From Branchiostoma floridae (lineage: Eukaryota > Chordata > Leptocardii > Amphioxiformes > Branchiostomatidae): a stretch of DNA of 64,000 nt. The notes under the pieces are model-generated. The model was not told the origin of the DNA. It worked only from the letters and a program-made list of their open reading frames with translations, and searched no databases. A program made the translations under genes and the position numbers. The stretch lies in the NCBI RefSeq assembly GCF_000003815.2, contig NC_049991.1, positions 10,747,024 through 10,811,023 of the forward strand. The letters are read 5' to 3'. This document shows positions 32,207 through 44,091 of this stretch, piece after piece (position 1 is the stretch's first letter; each line of letters begins with the position of its first letter).

Positions 32207-35200
32207 ATGATGAAGGTCTCCCCCTGCTTTTTACTTTTTACAACACTGTTCATATGGATACGAGGTATGTACCCATCAGTCAAGTTACACGATTCAGCAG
32301 TCGTTACTGTATACTATTCAAGATGGGAGGTAGCACCAGTTTTATCGGTTAGAACCGCCTTCAACTCCTGAGGCTAGCTTGCTTGTGTGTTTACAATGTG
32401 TTCTTTCTCCTGTTCCGGCGAGGCGAGTCAAGCTTTAGTAATAAGTTATTAATGGCAAACATTTATTTCCTTTCATATCTCTAACGTTACTACAGTTTTA
32501 ACTGACAAACCAATTATGAAACTTTGAAAGCCTACCATGGCATCCAACCAATCAAAGTGCTTTAAATGTTTCTTCGGCATCAACTCTATGTCTTTGCCAA
32601 AGCATAAAGTATTATTTCTACCACCTTCAGGTTGATCAGGATTTGCTTTCATACTAAGCATGCTGGAAATTGGTTTGTAGCCAAAGTAAGCACGTCGCTA
32701 TGGTTTGGCAATGAGGTTTTAGGTCTTCCAGCGTTACACCATGGCCAGGTTGTGTCCTTTCGTGGTCACACTAGAGAGGCACTTCTGTGCTCTCCCTGCA
32801 ATGTAAAACAGCAGCAGCGACTTGTGTTTATCATAGTGTGATATTTCAACTATTTCACTTTAAAACTGCCAATCTTGACATCGGAATATCTACAGAAAGC
32901 ATTAGAAAAGTTGGGCTTTGTCTAGCGACCCATTCAACTCTAAGGTTGTCCTTATAAAACGATTATTTGCCACGATGTCGTCAACTTCTAACTCCATCAG
33001 AACCCCTCCAGAATTGTACTGGGTTTTCTGTATCACAATGCATTAGTACGTCTGACTGTTGAACATCTATCACCTATGAAGTGAACCAATCCCTGATCGA
33101 CCTCGGTCTAGACACCAGACCATCGTGTGACTATATATACCTCCAGCGACCCCCTGTCGCCATTGGTAAATGATCCGAATAAACTGCATATATTGGTGCT
33201 TGGGTGTCTGTGTGGTGCAACGGCTGGAATCAGAATCAGCAGGTCCTGATTTCGATACTCGCCATGCCCCTGCCCCCATGACGGTCGAGTGACGCCCATC
33301 GAGTCTCACGGCTAATCTACGGATTTGGTGCTGCCAGTGTGTCAACATCTGCACACTTGCCACTAAGACCCGTGAATTTTTTAGCCCGTTTTAATGTCCT
33401 GTAGACAATGCCAGGATGTGTCCTCATGTGTTCCTCGAAGCAGCGTTTCTATTGTGTTCCTAGGGATTATCACGATTGCCTTATAAAGTTATATTACAGT
33501 CCCAACAAACGCATAAAGGTCTTAATCAGGATCAGTTTCGACATGCAACACTGTTTTATTCTGTTGCTGTATCTATATATAAAGACGAAACAAAATGAGC
33601 ACATTTATCTGTCATTATATTGTTGTGGACCGCTTTGTGGACCAGCAGTGCCAATAGAGGATATCTAACTGGACTGCGGTATATTTGCGGCGTTTTTACG
33701 TTGTAAATTGAATTTGTGTTACCCTTGACTTTACAATGAGAACATTATTAAAAAACGAATATTTAAAAAGACAACTAAAACACAAGGCATGAACTGACTC
33801 ATATCGACAAGATTCGTTGAGCGCTCTGTCAAATCGGTCGCGGCCGCAGTGACGCCGCCATCGCACTGCAATATCACGAGTGTGCTGTGTTTCAGGGTCC
33901 ATCGGCCAAGATGTGGCGGTGGCCTTGAAGAGGTCCCTGTTGTCCAACTACGACAAAAGTTTGCGGCCGGTCAAGTCAGCGTCTACACCTGTGAACGTGG
34001 ACTTCGACATCTCCCTGAAACAGATTATTGACCTGGTGAGAATCTATCTCTCTGGCGGATTGTCATGATGGACAAGGCTGCTATGCTGTATTCTGATTTA
34101 CCATTTATGTTTTGAACATGTTAAAGATTGGAAAGATCAATTTTTTGAAAGGTGTTTTGGACATTGCATTTTCACGTTCACGAAGTTGATGATTTTTCCT
34201 CCTTTAGGCGGAAAAGGAGCAGACATTCCGAATCAACATCTGGCTGCGTCTGGTGAGTATCACAGGACCTTCTGATTATCAAAACCGGGGATACAAAGCT
34301 AATCATATATTTTCTTGCAAACTTTGATAATTGTTCTGGTAGCAGTTAAGGTAACTCTTACATGCACAGTCTTCAATATACGTGGAATTGACGACGTACG
34401 TTTGTCATTTATGTATAGTACTGGGACGATGAATACCTGACATGGAACGCCTCCGAACACGGCGGTGTGGAAGCACTGACCATTCATTCTTCCGACATCT
34501 GGAGGCCTGACATCTTCCTCTACAACAAGTGAGTAGACAAAGGCTGGTAACGTTGCGAATTCTCAAACAATTGTATTTTGCGGGGAAACATTGTAATGTT
34601 ACTGTAACCGTTTGACTTTACTTTGCTGAATCAAAATGGCATGTGTGTGCATGTAGTCCTTTTCTTTTTGCGGTATTGTGGGCTTTGAATGGAATCTTCA
34701 GATCTTTCCAATAAGGTTTCCCTTTTTTCCGCCCACTGTGTGATTTATTTCACCGACGACAGCATCGCCGAGACGTACGGTGCCATAGAGCCCATCACTG
34801 ACGTCACAGTGACCAGTGCAGGACGGGTGTCGTACCTGCAGCCCGCCATCTTTACCAGCGCATGCCTGGTGGACATTACAAAGTTCCCATTCGACAAACA
34901 GGTAGCTAAATCTTGAAAATTTCCACTGTTACGTAGTTTCAAGGAAGGTAGTGTTCGTATTCTGCAACTTTTAACCAGTAATTCTGTGAAACACGTCTGT
35001 AGAACTCTGCATTATTCTCGATTAAACTGAGTCAAGACGCCCAATCCAACTGTTACGTGCCTGTCTACTTAGACGTAACGATGGGGCACACACCAAACGT
35101 AGTTTGTCGTTTGTTGATTATCAGCAACGAAACCCCTGCATTTCATGATATCAAATTCTACAGGAGTGTCTCCTGGAGTTTGGGTCTTGGATCTATGATG

Positions 35201-36333
35201 GCGGAAGCGTGAACATATCCCTGGTGAACCCCACTGCAGACCGCGGTATCTTCACCCTGAACGAGGAATGGATCCTAAATGGAACTCCAATGAGCAGACT
35301 GGTAAGCCTCCTTAAAACGTCAATGTTGTGTTGTTAATGACTTTTGTGGTGTTGTGGTTATGGTGTTATGGTGTTGTGTTGTGGTGTGGCGTTATGTAGG
35401 GTTGGACAGTTGCGCTGTGCTGTGTTCGCATCTATTCTTTGACCTTCAGTTTAGATTTGTAACCTTCCCTCGCCATCCATACATTCAACAGGCGGTGGTC
35501 TACCCTTGCTGTGTTAACCCCTACATCACGATCGTCCTCACGCTACAACTTGAGCGTCGGTCCTACTTCTACATGTTCAACATGGTGCTGCCCTGCATCA
35601 TACTGATGGTTCTCAACCTGTTCGGCTTCTACATCCCCCCGGACAGCGGGGAGCGGCTGGGCTTCTTCATCACCATCCTGCTGGCTCTCGTCGTCTTCCT
35701 GCAAGTTCTGTCGGACTCTCTGCCAAAAACGTCAACAACTACTCCTCAGCTTGGTAAGCAAAAGTGCCTTAGACTCATCACCTTTGTGCATACCAAATTC
35801 CACGGGTTTTCCTGATACAATTCCGTCACAACCCTTTTCCGTTATCTAAAGCTTATTGACCTAATCCATCCCTTCCAGGTCAGTTCTTCGCCGCCACTAT
35901 TGCGCTAGTGGGTATCTCGTGCCTGGCCTCCATCGTGGTGATCCGCATGTCCTACAGCAGCCCGCCCTCCCGCCCGCTGCCCCGCTGGCTCCGTCTGCTC
36001 CTGCTGCGCTACCTGGCTCGCCTCTTCTGTATGAACACCATCGCGGAGGAGAAACACGTGGTTCATCCAGCCAAAGAAGGCATCGACAATCTTGTCTTCA
36101 TGGACCACGACGGCGACACCATCCAGCAGAAGGACGCGCCGACACTCGCGCTCGATCTGTCTCTGCGCGAGATTGTACGCTACAGCCGGGAATACTCCGC
36201 CCAAACCCGAGAGAAGAAAGAGGAGGAGGCAGACCAGGACGAGTGGAAGATGGCGGCTCTTGTGCTGGACAGGGCCTTTTTGCTGCTCGTTGGTATCGCA
36301 AATATAGTCGTTTGCATCATACTACTGCGTTAG
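32207..36333 (+). CDS. Cys-loop receptor D, alpha-type nAChR-like subunit
   Basis: 447-448 aa. Exons: 32207-32264, 33896-34035, 34208-34252, 34419-34528, 34763-34901, 35164-35301, 35492-35753, 35879-36333. Two adjacent ATGs start it; using the second (32210) gives the 55-bp first exon of its paralogues. Signal peptide MKVSPCFLLFTTLFIWIR. Binding domain: [25 protein letters not shown], Cys-loop C-LVDITKFPFDKQE-C (Leu replaces the usual Pro after the first Cys), [10 protein letters not shown]. Loop C VVYPCCVNPY keeps the cysteine pair but has Val-Asn in place of Pro-Glu or Pro-Asp. M2 [19 protein letters not shown], 20' Asp. The last exon matches receptor E in its cytoplasmic part (LALDLSLREIVRYSREYSAQ), so D and E are nearest relatives. 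Confidence 0.92.
33190..33300 (+). repeat. Possible tRNA-derived SINE head, receptor D intron 1
   Basis: GTGTGGTGCAACGGCTGG resembles a pol III A box and, about 35 bp on, CTGATTTCGATACTCG resembles a B box, in plus orientation. The distance is compatible with a tRNA-like promoter. It does not fold into an obvious complete tRNA, so it is more likely a SINE head than a gene. Confidence 0.35.
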
Positions 36334-37479
36334 GTCACCTAATCGGTTGTTGACATCAAGAGACAAAGAGCTGTGACGCGTAATGTACTATATTCATTGA
36401 CAAGGCAAGGAGACAAACTGTACTGTTGAACATTAGAATCTGGTTACAGGTAAAAAGCCTTTGTTACAGGGCATCAAATTATGAGCTCATGGAAATATCG
36501 TTCATAACCATAGCTTCCAATGAAGGTGAAAAATGTAATCGATTCAACTGTATGCCACATTCTTGTCAGCCTTTCTTATTTTCTACGACAGGTTAACGTT
36601 GTTGAGTGAAGAGACACATTGCTAAATGTTGCTGCAGATACTGTAAATTTGTAAGACTTAAATTTGCCGCTGATAACTTACCATTGTGATTTGAACACAC
36701 ACAAATAGAGACAACAGTTATAAGGCATTTTGCAACCTGCCTGGTGGTTGTAAACTTTGATTAAAACATTGAGTGTCGCCTTAGGATAGGGGAAGTAAGT
36801 TTATCAATGTTAACGTTACCGTTATATGAGCTATAGCTTTATATAACGTTATATGAGCTACTTTGATTTGATCCGATATTGAGTTGATTTGATTCATTCT
36901 GATTTTGTAATTGTTGATGCCATCTGGGCTATATCAAGTGTTTGAACTTTGAAAAAAGGACATGACTGAGTCTGTGATTTTTTTCTACTCCAGTAGAATT
37001 TAAGGTACACTATAGAGAACTATTAGACATTGTATGTAGTTGAGATAGTATTTCAAGTAAAACAATCACGCAGACAAATAAATAAACTGTTTGACATGAT
37101 TTGTGGTTCTAGTAAAACGGCAGGTGTTGTTGCATAACAGGTACAGACTGCCTCTAGTATCAGCCCTTCCGGGGCACAACACAGCTCACCAGGACAGGTA
37201 CATTCTATTACGTCATGACGAATATGACGGAGAAACCCTATCCCCTCTGAAACGTCAATAGCGACGTTAACATAAGCATTAGGAGGGCGTTTGAACGTGA
37301 AAGGGTGCACTTGTCTTCTAGCTCGCCCATTCAGTTATTCAATGTTGGCCAACCTAACCTTGCTATGTTACGGCATCATATGACCCACGGCTGAATAGCT
37401 TTACTGTCATCCGATTCCTTAGTCCACTGTGGTTTGTAGGCGTTAGTCTTGCCTCCATCCAAGGCCGAGTGCGAGCAGC
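36334..37479. other. Spacer between receptors D and E, with E promoter
   Basis: About 1.1 kb with the D 3' UTR, AT-rich DNA including repeated words GTTATATGAGCTA (36.82-36.86 kb), and the E promoter block. Confidence 0.45.
37205..37440 (+). promoter_or_regulatory. Receptor E upstream region, shared with D
   Basis: Counterpart of the D upstream block (31935-32175), with the same ordered words: ATGACGAATATGA, ACTTGTCTT, CCCATTCAG, GGCCAACCTAACCTT, CATCATATGAC, CTGAATAG, ACTGTCATCCGAT. A TTACGTCATGACG sequence (CRE-like half sites) starts the block. Confidence 0.6.
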
Positions 37480-40400
37480 ATGAAGGCCTTTCCCGGCTTA
37501 CTACTCCTTACGGCAGTCTTAACATGGATACCAGGTATGTACATATCAGATCAGACTGCGATGACACAACTATATATTCCTGATCCGCTCTGTACTGTGA
37601 AGATCCATGGAAGTGCATTCAGGTACCTTGGTGCGGTGTTGTCAGCTTGTTGAATGTCCTCGTTTGTTGCCATACAGTCTCGCTACTTGGGAGCCATTCG
37701 TGTGAAAACCACTGCTTCCTAGAGCTTTTAAAGCTGTTCTTCTTACCAACATGACATAAAAGAGTATTCTTTGTGTCTCCGTCGTCATTAATGCAAAGTG
37801 CTTACTGACGTTCATTTTTTCGATGAAGCGGAGTTTAGACTGTGTCAGAAATTATATTCAGTCCGTTTGTTTATGCCGTGACTCGCTTTACTTTACATCG
37901 TGGCATTCATAACAACTATTCAGACGTTTTTCCACTATCACCAGAAGTTAGAAATGGACGAAATTCCGTGGACATTTCTTCTGCCCTTCAGAAGAACATT
38001 ATGAATATAAAGCTGTATTTTCAGGATCTATATGCCAGGATGAGGCCAAAGCCTTAAAGGCGTCCCTCTTGTCCAACTATGACAAAAGTTTGCGGCCGGT
38101 CAAGTCAGCGTCTACAGCTGTGAACGTGGACTTCGACATCTCCCTGAAGCAGATTATTGAACTGGTAAAAAAACGTTAATCCCTTTTGAAAAAATTGGGT
38201 CCATATTACTCTGTTACGTATATGTTTATCGATGCTAAACGGTGTATCCATATGTTTTGTTCATTCATGAGAAGCTCGATACGGCCTGCAGATCGCTTTA
38301 CATTGGGGCTCACGAGGGGAGAGGTAAGGGACAAAATACAACAAAGATATATACATACAGATCACATGATCCAAGTCCTTATAAATTTACAAACATGGTC
38401 GTATCCTTACATATATATGATATCACAAAAAAAACATGACAGGGTTAAAATTGGCGTCTTCTGTCGCATGATTTTACCGTTTTAGCACTAACAGACGGAG
38501 AACTATGCGGGTAACGCCCCTGTACCTGTGCTGGTGTCGATTACAATGACACATACTCAAAATATTATTGTTTTCCCATTCATTTTTAACGTATTTTCAT
38601 TTTTAACGTATGCAATGTCTATATAGGCGGAGAAAGAGCAGACATTCCGAATCAACATTTGGCTGCGTCTGGTGAGTATCATAAGCAACTTTTGATTATC
38701 AAGACAAACAAGCATAGAAAACGTTAAACTTTTTACCACATCTACTGAAGTGCCTGTACATTATGTCGACTTCATTAGTTTTTGAAGCTTCAGTATTCTG
38801 TACGAAACCTATGACCTGATATCTTGGTTCTTTTTAGTACTGGGATGATGAGTACCTGACCTGGAACGCCTCAGAACACGGTGGTGTGGAATCATTGACC
38901 ATTCATTCTTCTGATATTTGGAGGCCCGACATCTTCCTTTACAACAAGTGAGTGAACAACACATCATGAAACTATTATTCAGAGCGTGTTCTAGGGACTG
39001 CCTTTTATTACTTACTACTTCATCAATTAGATAATTATAATACCTTTCATGTTGCTCGTAATACTAACAAAAATAATTTTGTATTAAATCTCCTATTTTA
39101 TGTTCCACGTACTTTCCGAGCAGTACGTTTCTTGGACAAGTATGGTTATCTTCTATCATTATAGCATCGCCGAGACGTACGGTGCCATAGACACCATCAC
39201 TGACGTCACCGTGACCAGTGCAGGAAGAGTGTCGTACCTCCAGCCCGCCATCTTCACCAGCGCATGTCCAGTGGATATTTCAAGGTTCCCTTTCGACAAG
39301 CAGGTAGACATTTATTTGGTACATGCAAATAATTGCGTGCTTAAGTGCAGGTACACGTACGGGAACGTACGAAAGCCATGTAAGCTATACTTAATGAAAT
39401 GGCGTTTGAAATCCCATGTTTACCTTGGTATGATAGACAGCGAGTGGGAGTGATATTTTTACTGTATAGAAGCCAGCGAATATGGATACTAGACTTCTAT
39501 ACTTAATATTGTCACCTTTCTACAGGAATGCATTCTGGAGTTTGGGTCTTGGGTCTACACCGGCAATCTGCTGAACATCTCCCTGGTGAACCCATACGCA
39601 GACCGCGCTATCTTCACCCTGAATGAAGAATGGATCCTGCATGGAGTGCCAATGGAAAGAAAGGTAATTGTCAAGAATATACTGCTCCATGTAGATCACA
39701 AACCAGTCAACATTGTAGTTATTTTTTTACTCAATTCTTGCAGTTTGTGTTGCTGATGTGACCTACCACACACCCATGCCCACAGGTGGACATCTATCCC
39801 TGCTGTCCCGACCCCTACGTCACTGTCCACCTTACCATGCAACTGGAGCGTCGGTCCTTCTTCTACATGTTCAACATGGTTGTACCCTGCGCCATCCTGA
39901 TGGTACTGAACGTGTTCGGCTTCTACATCCCCCCTGACAGCGGGGAGCGGCTGGGTTTCTTCATCACCATCCTGCTGGCTCTCGTCGTCTTCCTGCAGGT
40001 TCTGTCGGACTCTCTGCCCAAAACTTCAACAACTACTCCTCAGCTTGGTAAGCTTAAAAACAATCATTAACTAGACTTCCACGAACACATACCTTCGCTA
40101 GACAAACCATGTGTGTTATGTAGAATGATGTACGTAGACAGTAATGTTTTATTCCTATATATTTATTGTATCCATGATGTAAGTACGGTAATGTACATTG
40201 TACATATTTCAAGATATAAACTGTCTTAATATGTACATTACATGTGAGTTATAATATTACACTAATTTGCATAGATTTTTATTGCTAGTTTCACGTGCAC
40301 GTTGATATAGATGACACTCTTGTTCGTAGAATATTGTCGTTGTTTCTCTAAACTATTTGCGGTGTACATATCCCTGACACTGTGGAAATGGAACGTGTGT

Positions 40401-43373
40401 ATTTATTATTAGTTTTTTTTTACCATGGTTTGTAGATGGGGTTGTCTTTATTGGTCATTGGTCATGGTCATGTTGTAGTATCAGAGACAAAGAGATCATA
40501 TCATGGTTTGTATAGCACGTGTCGAGAACATCAACATGAACATTGATTAGTGTCCCAATGTCATTGGTTGCAGATTGACCTTGTTGTGTGTATTCGTCTT
40601 GTTCCATTACATGTAGAATTTTAGGAGTTGGGCGTTTATAGAGTTCAAAGTTGAAGTCGCCAAGGATTATTGTAAGGGTGTCCTTTGGAAGTAGTAATTT
40701 TTTTTGTAGTTTTTCGATAAATTCTGTTTCAGGGAAGGCCGGCGGTCTATAGATGTTGATAATGTTGATTGTTTTGGAGAGTTTGTTGACAGTTGTAGCT
40801 ATGTACTCCAGGCCACCTGCTGGTATATGTAGCCACGTTGGATTGACGTGTACCTTAGCAATGGCCATGACTCCTCCTTCTCTGCCAGTTCTGTCAGCCC
40901 TGAAAGTCGTACTTTGTGGCAGGAAGTGTTGTGTTTGTTGTTGACTATGTAGGAAAGTTTCAACTAAACAAAGGACGTCTACCGAGACAACACGGAACAA
41001 ATAGCTCACATAACTTTGTTGTTCAGTTAATATGTATGCAAATGCACATACGCCCATGTCAAACATGGGTACACAAGGGTTTTCTACCGTATATATGTAC
41101 GATACATGCTGCGTATACGAGTTGGAGCCAATAACTGGCTGTTAACTCGCTATGAATGACAAGGATATTTTAGGAACACCAACAAAACTGAATTGTGAGA
41201 TTTCCGGATCACCACCGCTCTTCGGAAATGTTGAAGTTCTTATTACGCTTGAAGTCAACATTCGTCGAATGGGAAGTCTTAACTTCTTGTTGCGTACTTT
41301 AAAATATTTTTTTTTTGTAACGTTGTAACGGCTTTTTCGTTTGTTGTTTATTTACAAGGCGAGGATGGATGGTATCTTCACTTGACCTGATAAAAATGTA
41401 AGAATTGTTTGCTGTTATTCCGAGAAGCATCGAAGTGGAAATGACGTTAGTGCCTTCTGACTCCTGGGGTGTGTTGGACACCTGGGGAGGACTATAAGGG
41501 TTGCCGGGTGTGTCCACCCGTCCTTGAGTGGACATTTGCTTGTTGGGACAGAAAATCATTTTACCCTGTCTGTCCAAAATAAGACACGAAACTGTTTAAA
41601 ATGTATGTTGACATATTCAACCAGGAAAATCAACAACATGGGCTCCCAAACAATGAGAGGGACAGAAAAAACATTTTCGAACTTGACCTTCCAATTTGTA
41701 TCCCCTGCCTATCCACCAAAGATCATTGATATCCATCAACAACATCTCGAGTTATCTTGTCTACAGCCAAACGCACTTATGTACAAAGTTCCCCGGGGAC
41801 CAGTAGAAAAACGCCAGGTATACCATTTTCGAACTTGAACTTCCTTTTCACAACTGCTACACACCTACCAAATATCATCAAGATCCATCCACAACTTTTG
41901 ATTGACGACGTGTGTCTGGACCTTTTTGAACAGCGGGCCAATTTTGCAATTCTTTATAAATTTTTTGCCTTCCTAAATCTCTGGCAAGCGGAAGTCTTGA
42001 CACAACTTAATTGTCCTAATTGATAGTTTTAGGCATGGGAATTCAACTTGTCCTAATGCAGCCTTGTTAGATGGCAAATATACAGTACTAGAAGTATCTA
42101 CATTATTGTAGCCCCAACCATTTTACAGGATAAATGCAAAACATTGTACATAGAGATATTGGTGCTGTTATTTTGGCATACCATAGCTAATCTGTTAGTG
42201 TTGGGTAACCTTCCTGATTGGCACCCACAGGCAGGGGTCAAGGCTGGGTTAGCCCAGGAGCCCAGGGCTGGCTAACAGACATGTCCAAGTAGAGGTTAAG
42301 GAGAGACAATTTTTCAAAAATCTTAAAACGAAAATGCTCAATGCAGTTCCAAACAAGTTGCAAGGTGGCCATTTGTAGAATCAATATGTATTGACATTTC
42401 TCTCTTTCTCAGTTACATATGTGACAAGTTTGAAAGTCCTATCATGGAATGCAGTGGATTTGTAACCTTTTCCCAATGAATTATGCAAATTAGCTGTTAA
42501 TTTGCATAATTAGTATCTCACGCCATTTTCGAACTTGACCATCCTTTTTGTGACCCCTACCAAAAATCATAAATATCCATCAACAACATCTCAAGTTATC
42601 TTGTCTACAGTCAAACGCACGTACGTACAAAGCTCCCTGGGGGCGAGTAGAAAAACGCCAGGTATACCATTTTCGAACTTGACCTTCCTTTTTATAACCG
42701 CTACGCACCTATCAAATATCATTAAGATCCATGCACAACTTTTTGAGCTATTTGCCGTTGACCTACATATAGACCAAAAAAGTCCTAGCGAAACCGTTTT
42801 CATAATCTTGTGCCATTCTGGCGAAGGCAATTAGATCTACTTTATCATTTCATGTTTGTAGGATGGAAAAACACTGATAGCCTGTGATTTCTGATGTCTC
42901 AACAAGTCTTTCATCCTCTCCTAGGCCAGTTCTTCGCCGCCACCATCGCGCTGGTAGGCTTCTCGTGCCTGGCCTCCATCGTGGTGATCAGGATGTCCTA
43001 CAGCAGCCCGCCCTCCCGCCCGCTGCCCCGCTGGCTCCGTCTGATTCTGCTGCGCTACCTGGCTCGCCTCTTCTGTATGAACACCATCGCGGAGGAGAAA
43101 CACGTGGTTCATCCCGTCAAAGACAAAGAGGGGTTCGACAATGTTTCGGATAAGGAGACTATCCAGCAGAAGGACACGCCGAATCTCGCGCTTGATCTTT
43201 CTCTGCGTGAGATTGTACGCTACAGCCGGGAATACTCAGCACAAACCCGAGAGAAGAAAGAAGAAGAGGAAGATCAGGACGAGTGGAAGATGGCGGCTCT
43301 TGTGCTGGACAGGGCGCTGATGTTCGCTGTTGGATTGGCAACGATTATCGTTTGTTTGGTGTTACTCCGCTAA
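37480..43373 (+). CDS. Cys-loop receptor E, alpha-type nAChR-like subunit
   Basis: 445 aa. Exons: 37480-37534, 38025-38164, 38627-38671, 38838-38947, 39165-39303, 39526-39663, 39786-40047, 42925-43373. Signal peptide MKAFPGLLLLTAVLTWIP. Binding domain: [25 protein letters not shown], Cys-loop C-PVDISRFPFDKQE-C, LEFGSWVYTG. Loop C VDIYPCCPDPY. M1 has VVPCAILMVLNVFGF; M2 [19 protein letters not shown]. An extra Cys appears near the N-terminus of the mature protein (GSICQDEAKALK) where others have GQD/GQN. Intron 7 is about 2.9 kb, far longer than in A-D, and holds a transposon endonuclease fragment and dispersed repeats. The last exon is 6 bp shorter than in B-D. Confidence 0.91.
38262..38420. 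repeat. Dispersed repeat with TTCATGAGAAGCT core, copy 2
   Basis: Intron 2 of receptor E. Shares TTCATTCATGAGAAGCT, CCTGCAGA, CTTTACATTGGGGCTCA and GGGGAGAG in order with the copy at 14.5 kb. Confidence 0.5.
40470..41010 (-). mobile_element. Transposon-derived endonuclease (EEP/APE-type) fragment
   Basis: A minus-strand frame of about 180 residues in receptor E intron 7 carries the order of motifs of exonuclease-endonuclease-phosphatase domains: LCLVETFL, FRADRTGREGGVMAI, INIINIYRPP, TIILGDFNF, TLINVHVDVLDTCY and HDMISLSL. The first part of the domain is missing and no reverse transcriptase or helicase is next to it. Such domains occur in APE-type LINEs and in the endonuclease of Helentrons; the short GTLI...SDHDMISL ending fits either. 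It is a relic, not a host gene. Confidence 0.7.
41680..42800. repeat. Duplicated dispersed repeat block, receptor E intron 7
   Basis: Two near-identical blocks of about 220 bp, at 41.68-41.90 and 42.53-42.75 kb, share TCCATCAACAACATCTC, GTTATCTTGTCTACAG, AGTAGAAAAACGCCAGGTAT and TACCATTTTCGAACTTGA. Between them, at 42.38-42.52 kb, lies one copy of the 7.6-kb tandem unit (GACATTTCTCTCTTTCTCAG, TCATGGAATGCAGTGGATTT). The same two modules adjoin at 7.6-8.4 kb, so they seem to belong to one composite family. Confidence 0.65.
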
Positions 43374-43410
43374 ACTCCCGTAATCATGACAGAAGCAGGC
43401 AGGTATTTTA

Positions 43411-43859
43411 AGCTAAGGGCACAACCCGCCGTACGTACAATTTGTTCAGGCTGTACAGGGCAGGCGCGCCGCAGCCCGATAGCACACAAAGTTTTGCCTG
43501 CACGTAAATTCAACGGCGTGTCTGCGTGCTCCAAAATCCGTCAGATTCCCTCCGAGTTCGTACGAAGGCGGTGCTTATACCCCCTTCACATTAGGCGCGA
43601 TTCGATCGGACGACGAGTCTGCGAGCTCTAATTTACGAGGAGGCATAACCCTGATTCCGACGAAGAAATGGCTGAGTTCCCCCTTCCCGTCAGGGTCATG
43701 CCTCCTCGTAATTTAGAGCTCGCAGACTCATCGTCCGATCGAATCGCGCCTAATGTGAAGGGGGTATTACCACTTACGGATCCCAGTTTTCAATATTGCC
43801 CACGTTTCGGCACATAGACAGCACGTAATTGCACATACGGCGGGTTGTGCGGGTTAGCT
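43411..43859. mobile_element. Harbinger/PIF-type MITE just after receptor E
   Basis: Starts 37 bp after the stop codon of E. Outer ends AGCTAAGGGCACAACCCGCC and the complement ...GGTTGTGCGGGTTAGCT, flanked by TTA (43408-43410, 43860-43862). An inner palindrome with arms of about 70 bp (CCCCTTCACATTAGGCGCGA, GAGCTCTAAATTACGAGGAG type) surrounds a 45-base loop. It may lie in the 3' UTR of E and would form a strong RNA hairpin. Confidence 0.75.
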
Positions 43860-44091
43860 TTACAGATGACCTGCTAGAATGAAGCAAGTGCAGAACATTT
43901 GTTGGTGGCTGTGAATAGATAAAAAGCTGTTAATACAAGTGGCGAGTTTTTAAAAGTCAATTTTCAAGTGACTCACATCATATGCTTGAATGCCTCTCCA
44001 TGCTAATTGCCCTTTGGAAGTCTCTCAGCGCTTTTCTTGTGAATAGCTTGAATCATGTGACCAGTCCTCTACGTTGTAGTGGACATACAGT

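Noticed and set aside
33190-33300. A functional tRNA gene
   Set aside because: Box-like words are present but I could not fold a full cloverleaf with an acceptor stem; a SINE head is more likely.
35905-36353. Long antisense and alternate-frame ORFs in the last receptor exons (also near 19.4, 23.7, 30.4 and 43.0 kb)
   Set aside because: Shadows of a GC-rich, strongly conserved coding exon; the sense frame has clear M3-M4 homology.
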